NCBI GenBank assembly: GCA_026391415.1
Contig: JAPLEL010000052.1
Span: 1-33,570, forward strand
Source: Bacteroidota bacterium
GTDB lineage: Bacteria > Bacteroidota > Bacteroidia > Chitinophagales > Chitinophagaceae
DNA: 33,570 nucleotides
Direction of reading: 5' to 3'
Position numbers and translations under genes: made by a program. Shown piece by piece: positions 30,533 through 33,570 of this stretch. Within the stretch, counting starts at the first letter, position 1. The number at the start of each line of letters is the position of its first letter. The notes under the pieces were generated by a model that saw only the letters and a list, made by a program, of their open reading frames with translations, made no database searches and was not told where the DNA came from.

Positions 30533-32443
30533 ATGTTTAAAATATTATTTTTTCTTTTATTAATAATTGCGCCAAATGTATATGGACAGTTAGCAGAAAA
30601 CGACTTAAACCCTGTTACAGTTAGTGCCTCCTTAACGCAATTGACCGCATCAAAAACTGGTAGAAATATTAGTAGTATTCAGGGGAGCTATTTTAGTAAA
30701 CTACCCATACATTCTATAGATGAGTTATTAAAATATATTCCTGGTGTTGAAGTGCAAATGAGGGGCCCAGGCGGTTCACAAGCAGATATTGTTATTAGAG
30801 GAGGCACATTTCAACAAGTACTTGTTTTGTTAGATGGGCTTAGATTGAATGATCCTAATACAGGGCATTTTAATGGAAATATACCTATATCTCCAATTGA
30901 AATAGAACGAATTGAGGTTTTAAAAGGCGCAGCGTCTGCTATTTATGGAACGGATGCAGTTGGCGGAGTTGTGCATATTATTACCAAAACTTTTTCTGCC
31001 AAAGAAAACAGTACCAACAATAAATATTCTGTACAAGCAATTGCCGGAAATTATGGATTGAAAACCTTGAATACCGGATTGTATTATCAAAAAGGCCAAA
31101 CAGCCATTGCGGCAGGATACTTAGTTAATTCGGCAGATGGACAAGCGCAAAGAGGCACCACAGGCTATTTTAACAACCAAACAGCTTCTTTTTCTGTTAA
31201 ACAACAGTTTTCAAATAATTGGCGTTTAGCCATTAGGTCTGCATTTGACAAACGTGATTTTAGTGCACAAAATTTTTATACCAGCTTTAAGTCAGACACC
31301 GCCAAAGAAATTGTTGCAAGCAATTGGCACCAACTTAGTTTGGTTCATCAAAAAGCATCGAATCAGTTTCAGTTTAATGCGGGGTATAAAAAATTAACCG
31401 ATGAATTTAGTTTTAATTCGGGGTCATTGCCAAATAATAATCTTTCATCTGTTGTTCAAATCAATACACATTATAGTCATCAATATGGAGGACAATCTAA
31501 TTGGTTAATTGGTGTTCAATATCAAAATAAAAAAATTGTTTCAAATGATAGGGGCAACCACCAATTACAACAGGCTGCTGGGTATTTTATTATAACACAA
31601 GCAGTGAGCAATCAATTGCTACTTTCTCCTTCGCTTCGATTAGACTATACCCAAAACAGTGGTACAGAATTAGTGCCACAACTAAATATTTCTTACCAAT
31701 TAACATCTGCGCAAATACGCGGTAGTATTGGAAAAACCATACGTCAGGCCGATTTCACTGAACGATATAATAATTACAATAAAGTATTGGTTAGCTCTGG
31801 TAGTATTGGTAATCCAAACTTAGCAGCAGAAAGAAGTTTAAGTTATGAATTAGGGGTTGATGTATTTGTAAAAACAGCCTTCAAATTATCGGCAACAATT
31901 TTTAAAAGAGACCAACAAAAATTAATAGACTGGACGCCTACGCCCTATAGTGGCATGCCAAGAACCTCAAACCTAATTGTAACAGGTAGTTATGCATTGG
32001 CAACTAATATTGCCAAAGTAAATACAGCAGGATTTGAAACAGATATTCAATACCATCATGAATTAAATCAACACCATAAAATTTGGGCAACGCTTGGTTT
32101 TGTTTGGCTTGATAGCGAGAGTAGCAATGCGGTTCCCTCTTTTTACATTAGTTCACATGCAAAATTCTTAACCAATTTAATGCTAGTATATAGTAACCAA
32201 TATTTTCAATTGAGCGCTAATGGCGTGTATAAAATTAGAACAGAACAAAACGCTTCAGCAATCAATGCAACAATATCACCAAACTATTTTTTACTCAATG
32301 CAAGGTGCGAAGTATTTGTAGTAAAAAAGATAGCAGGATGTTTTGTTGAAGCATCCAATTTGTTCAATACTAATTATAGCGATTTATTAGGCGCGCAAAT
32401 GCCAGGCAGGTGGATAATGGCGGGCATCAATTTGACATTTTAG
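30533..32443 (+). CDS. TonB-dependent outer-membrane receptor (BtuB-like), first copy
   Basis: A 636-aa TonB-dependent receptor, a gated beta-barrel that takes up scarce nutrients using energy from TonB. Residues 1-19 are a signal peptide ending V-Y-G before Gln. A probable TonB box (N-P-V-T-V-S-A-S) follows the mature N-terminus. The plug domain spans about 45-155, with I-D-E-L-L-K-Y-I-P-G-V, I-V-I-R-G-G-T, V-L-L-D-G-L-R-L-N-D and R-I-E-V-L-K-G-A-A-S-A-I-Y-G-T-D-A-V-G-G-V. The barrel ends with an aromatic, N-L-T-F. The size and absence of a carboxypeptidase-like N-terminal domain fit BtuB/iron-type rather than SusC. Its 3' end lies about 20 nt before a cobalamin riboswitch that governs a second receptor, so cobalamin is a likely but unproven ligand. 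Confidence 0.9.
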   Translation: MFKILFFLLLIIAPNVYGQLAENDLNPVTVSASLTQLTASKTGRNISSIQGSYFSKLPIHSIDELLKYIPGVEVQMRGPGGSQADIVIRGGTFQQVLVLLDGLRLNDPNTGHFNGNIPISPIEIERIEVLKGAASAIYGTDAVGGVVHIITKTFSAKENSTNNKYSVQAIAGNYGLKTLNTGLYYQKGQTAIAAGYLVNSADGQAQRGTTGYFNNQTASFSVKQQFSNNWRLAIRSAFDKRDFSAQNFYTSFKSDTAKEIVASNWHQLSLVHQKASNQFQFNAGYKKLTDEFSFNSGSLPNNNLSSVVQINTHYSHQYGGQSNWLIGVQYQNKKIVSNDRGNHQLQQAAGYFIITQAVSNQLLLSPSLRLDYTQNSGTELVPQLNISYQLTSAQIRGSIGKTIRQADFTERYNNYNKVLVSSGSIGNPNLAAERSLSYELGVDVFVKTAFKLSATIFKRDQQKLIDWTPTPYSGMPRTSNLIVTGSYALATNIAKVNTAGFETDIQYHHELNQHHKIWATLGFVWLDSESSNAVPSFYISSHAKFLTNLMLVYSNQYFQLSANGVYKIRTEQNASAINATISPNYFLLNARCEVFVVKKIAGCFVEASNLFNTNYSDLLGAQMPGRWIMAGINLTF

Positions 32444-32463
32444 CAAACAGAAACTTTATCCAC

Positions 32464-32655
32464 CATACTGTTAGCAACTCTTTTATAATGTTTCAAATTT
32501 AAAACTACATTTACCTTGTAATCCCCGTAGCTGTAAGCTCCTTTTGTATTATTCAAACTTTGTGCCACTGTTAATAACGGGAAGGCCTTGAATAATGGAG
32601 TAAGTCAGAAGACCTGCCAGTACATAACAACTATTCAGCTTTCGGGTGAAAGGCA
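32464..32655 (+). ncRNA. Cobalamin (B12) riboswitch
   Basis: Leader RNA expected to bind a cobalamin and switch off the downstream receptor gene. The core is clear: C-C-C-C-G followed by TAGCTGTAAG at 32524-32537; GCCACTG at 32564-32570 facing CGGGAAGGC at 32578-32586; the helix ATTATTCAA (32548-32556) pairing perfectly with TTGAATAAT (32588-32596); and AGTCAGAAGACCTGCC at 32603-32618, the conserved 3' segment. TACTG (32466-32470) can pair with CAGTA (32618-32622) to close the aptamer. A hairpin CTTTC-GGGT-GAAAG (32639-32652) may be the L13 arm: its G-rich loop complements the C-rich run 32523-32526. The 5' half is more diverged and compact than usual, so the left edge is approximate. Confidence 0.9.
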
Positions 32656-32737
32656 TGAGATGTAATCGTCTTACAGACATTTATATTTCTATCTTTTAAT
32701 TTTCCTGGAAGTAGTCACAACAAAAACATTTTCAACA

Positions 32738-33570
32738 ATGAAAAAAAAGTTTTTAGTTATGACTGCTCTAATAATTGGCAGTCAGCTACACGCACAAGAC
32801 AGTACATCCACCACCACATTGGATGAAGTATTTGTAACCGCAACAAAGTTTCAACAGAAACAATCCAGTACGGGTAAAATGGTTACTGTAATTAACCAAG
32901 AAACCCTGCAACGCAATGCAGGCAAAACCATTTCGGAAATTATTAATTACCAAGCAGGCATTTTTATTAATGGTGCTAGTAATAATTTGGGTACTAATCC
33001 AGACCTATATATGAGAGGATCTGGTTTAGGCAACACCTTAATTTTAATTGATGGAATTCCTGTTTGTGATCCTTCTCAAATTAATAACACTTTTGATTTG
33101 AGCATGATTTCACTTGGTCAAGTAGAGCGTATTGAAATTTTAAAAGGCGCACAAAGTACCCTTTGGGGAAGTGGTGCGGTAGCAGGTGTAATTAATATTA
33201 TCACCAAAAAAACAACCAAAAATAGTTTTAAGCCAACAGCTCAATTAAGTTATGGCAGTTATCAAACGCTTAGAGGAACCATTGGTATTAATGGAACTGC
33301 CAAAAAATTCAGTTATCAATTAGGGTATGATTTTACCAATAGCCAAGGCTTTTCTACAGCAACTGATAGTACAGGCAAAAAAGGCTTTGATAAGGATAAT
33401 TTTATTCAAAATAATTTGCAAGCAAAATTTGCGTATCAACTAAGCGATCGATTAACCATTAGTAGTATGCACCGATCTTCTATCTATAAAGGCGGCACCG
33501 ATGCAGGTGCTTTTACCGACGATAAAGACAATGTGTTTTACAATAATAATTTAACCAATAATAATAATAA
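32738..33570 (+). CDS. btuB: TonB-dependent receptor, BtuB-like, second copy (3' end outside window)
   Basis: The N-terminal 277 residues of a TonB-dependent receptor; the frame is still open at the window end. A signal peptide covers about residues 1-20 (M-K-K-K-F-L-V-M through H-A-Q). The TonB box L-D-E-V-F-V-T-A-T follows near 27, and the plug domain runs to about 160 with I-N-Y-Q-A-G-I-F, L-Y-M-R-G-S-G, L-I-L-I-D-G-I-P-V-C-D-P and R-I-E-I-L-K-G-A-Q-S-T-L-W-G-S-G-A-V-A-G-V-I-N-I-I. The BtuB name rests mainly on control by the cobalamin riboswitch about 80 nt upstream. The start is ATG at 32738. It shares plug-domain motifs with the receptor just upstream but the two differ enough to suggest an old duplication or separate acquisition. 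Confidence 0.88.
   Translation, partial: MKKKFLVMTALIIGSQLHAQDSTSTTTLDEVFVTATKFQQKQSSTGKMVTVINQETLQRNAGKTISEIINYQAGIFINGASNNLGTNPDLYMRGSGLGNTLILIDGIPVCDPSQINNTFDLSMISLGQVERIEILKGAQSTLWGSGAVAGVINIITKKTTKNSFKPTAQLSYGSYQTLRGTIGINGTAKKFSYQLGYDFTNSQGFSTATDSTGKKGFDKDNFIQNNLQAKFAYQLSDRLTISSMHRSSIYKGGTDAGAFTDDKDNVFYNNNLTNNNN

Noticed and set aside
1..33570. CRISPR arrays, tRNA or rRNA genes
   Set aside because: I saw no regularly spaced repeats, no tRNA-like cloverleaf with a CCA-type end, and no conserved rRNA segments when reading both strands; a tRNAscan or CRISPR-finder run would settle this.

Overview
The window is about 33.6 kb of AT-rich, gene-dense bacterial chromosome from a member of the Bacteroidota. 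The order Chitinophagales is my best guess, from overall protein character only. The evidence is: promoters of the Bacteroidota type (TTG, 18-22 nt spacer, TAnnTTTG) before several genes; few Shine-Dalgarno-like sites; families typical of the phylum (TIGR02757/DUF2400, DUF4286, lipoprotein-type LptC, SdpI/DUF1648, small ribosomal protein bTHX); and TonB-dependent receptors. I see no phage, insertion sequence, CRISPR array, tRNA or rRNA.

Layout. (1) 1-1204: phospholipid synthesis, the 3' end of cdsA followed by a phosphatidylserine decarboxylase. (2) 1206-2668: a divergent pair, a YjjG-type HAD nucleotidase and a short-chain dehydrogenase. (3) 2675-7969: a long minus-strand run with a flavin reductase-like protein, a small conserved protein, a TIGR02757 protein, a trans-sulfuration PLP enzyme, a secreted alpha/beta hydrolase and an SdpI-like membrane protein. 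(4) 8000-11668: a tightly overlapping glycan operon, read methyltransferase, GT87-like membrane transferase, polyprenyl-phosphate GT2, NodB-type deacetylase. (5) 11836-12810: a deoxyhypusine synthase-like gene, closed by a perfect 22-bp bidirectional terminator shared with the convergent operon tatC-rpiB-M28 peptidase (12886-15783). (6) 15854-19793: the operon coaX, outer-membrane protein, lptC, CNNM/CorC-type membrane protein. (7) 19930-26840: a mosaic surface-polysaccharide region with four GT2 transferases, an O-antigen ligase/polymerase and a methyltransferase in alternating orientation, interrupted by meaB. (8) 26853-30427: a small CxxC membrane protein, a Tat-signal class V aminotransferase, bTHX (37 aa), HU, DUF4286 and exonuclease III. 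(9) 30533-33570: two TonB-dependent receptors separated by a cobalamin riboswitch; the second receptor runs off the window.

How the genes fit together. Much of the region serves the envelope: phospholipids, LPS transport, two sets of glycan genes, Tat export and outer-membrane uptake. There is also a vitamin B12 theme: a B12 riboswitch controls a BtuB-like receptor, and MeaB protects an adenosylcobalamin-dependent mutase encoded elsewhere. Most genes are ordinary core genes. The items most worth a second look are the deoxyhypusine synthase homologue in a bacterium, the compact B12 riboswitch with a plausible L5-L13 kissing pair, a promoter for bTHX that appears to be built into the terminator of the HU gene, the Tat-exported PLP enzyme, and a strong hairpin lying between two divergent genes.
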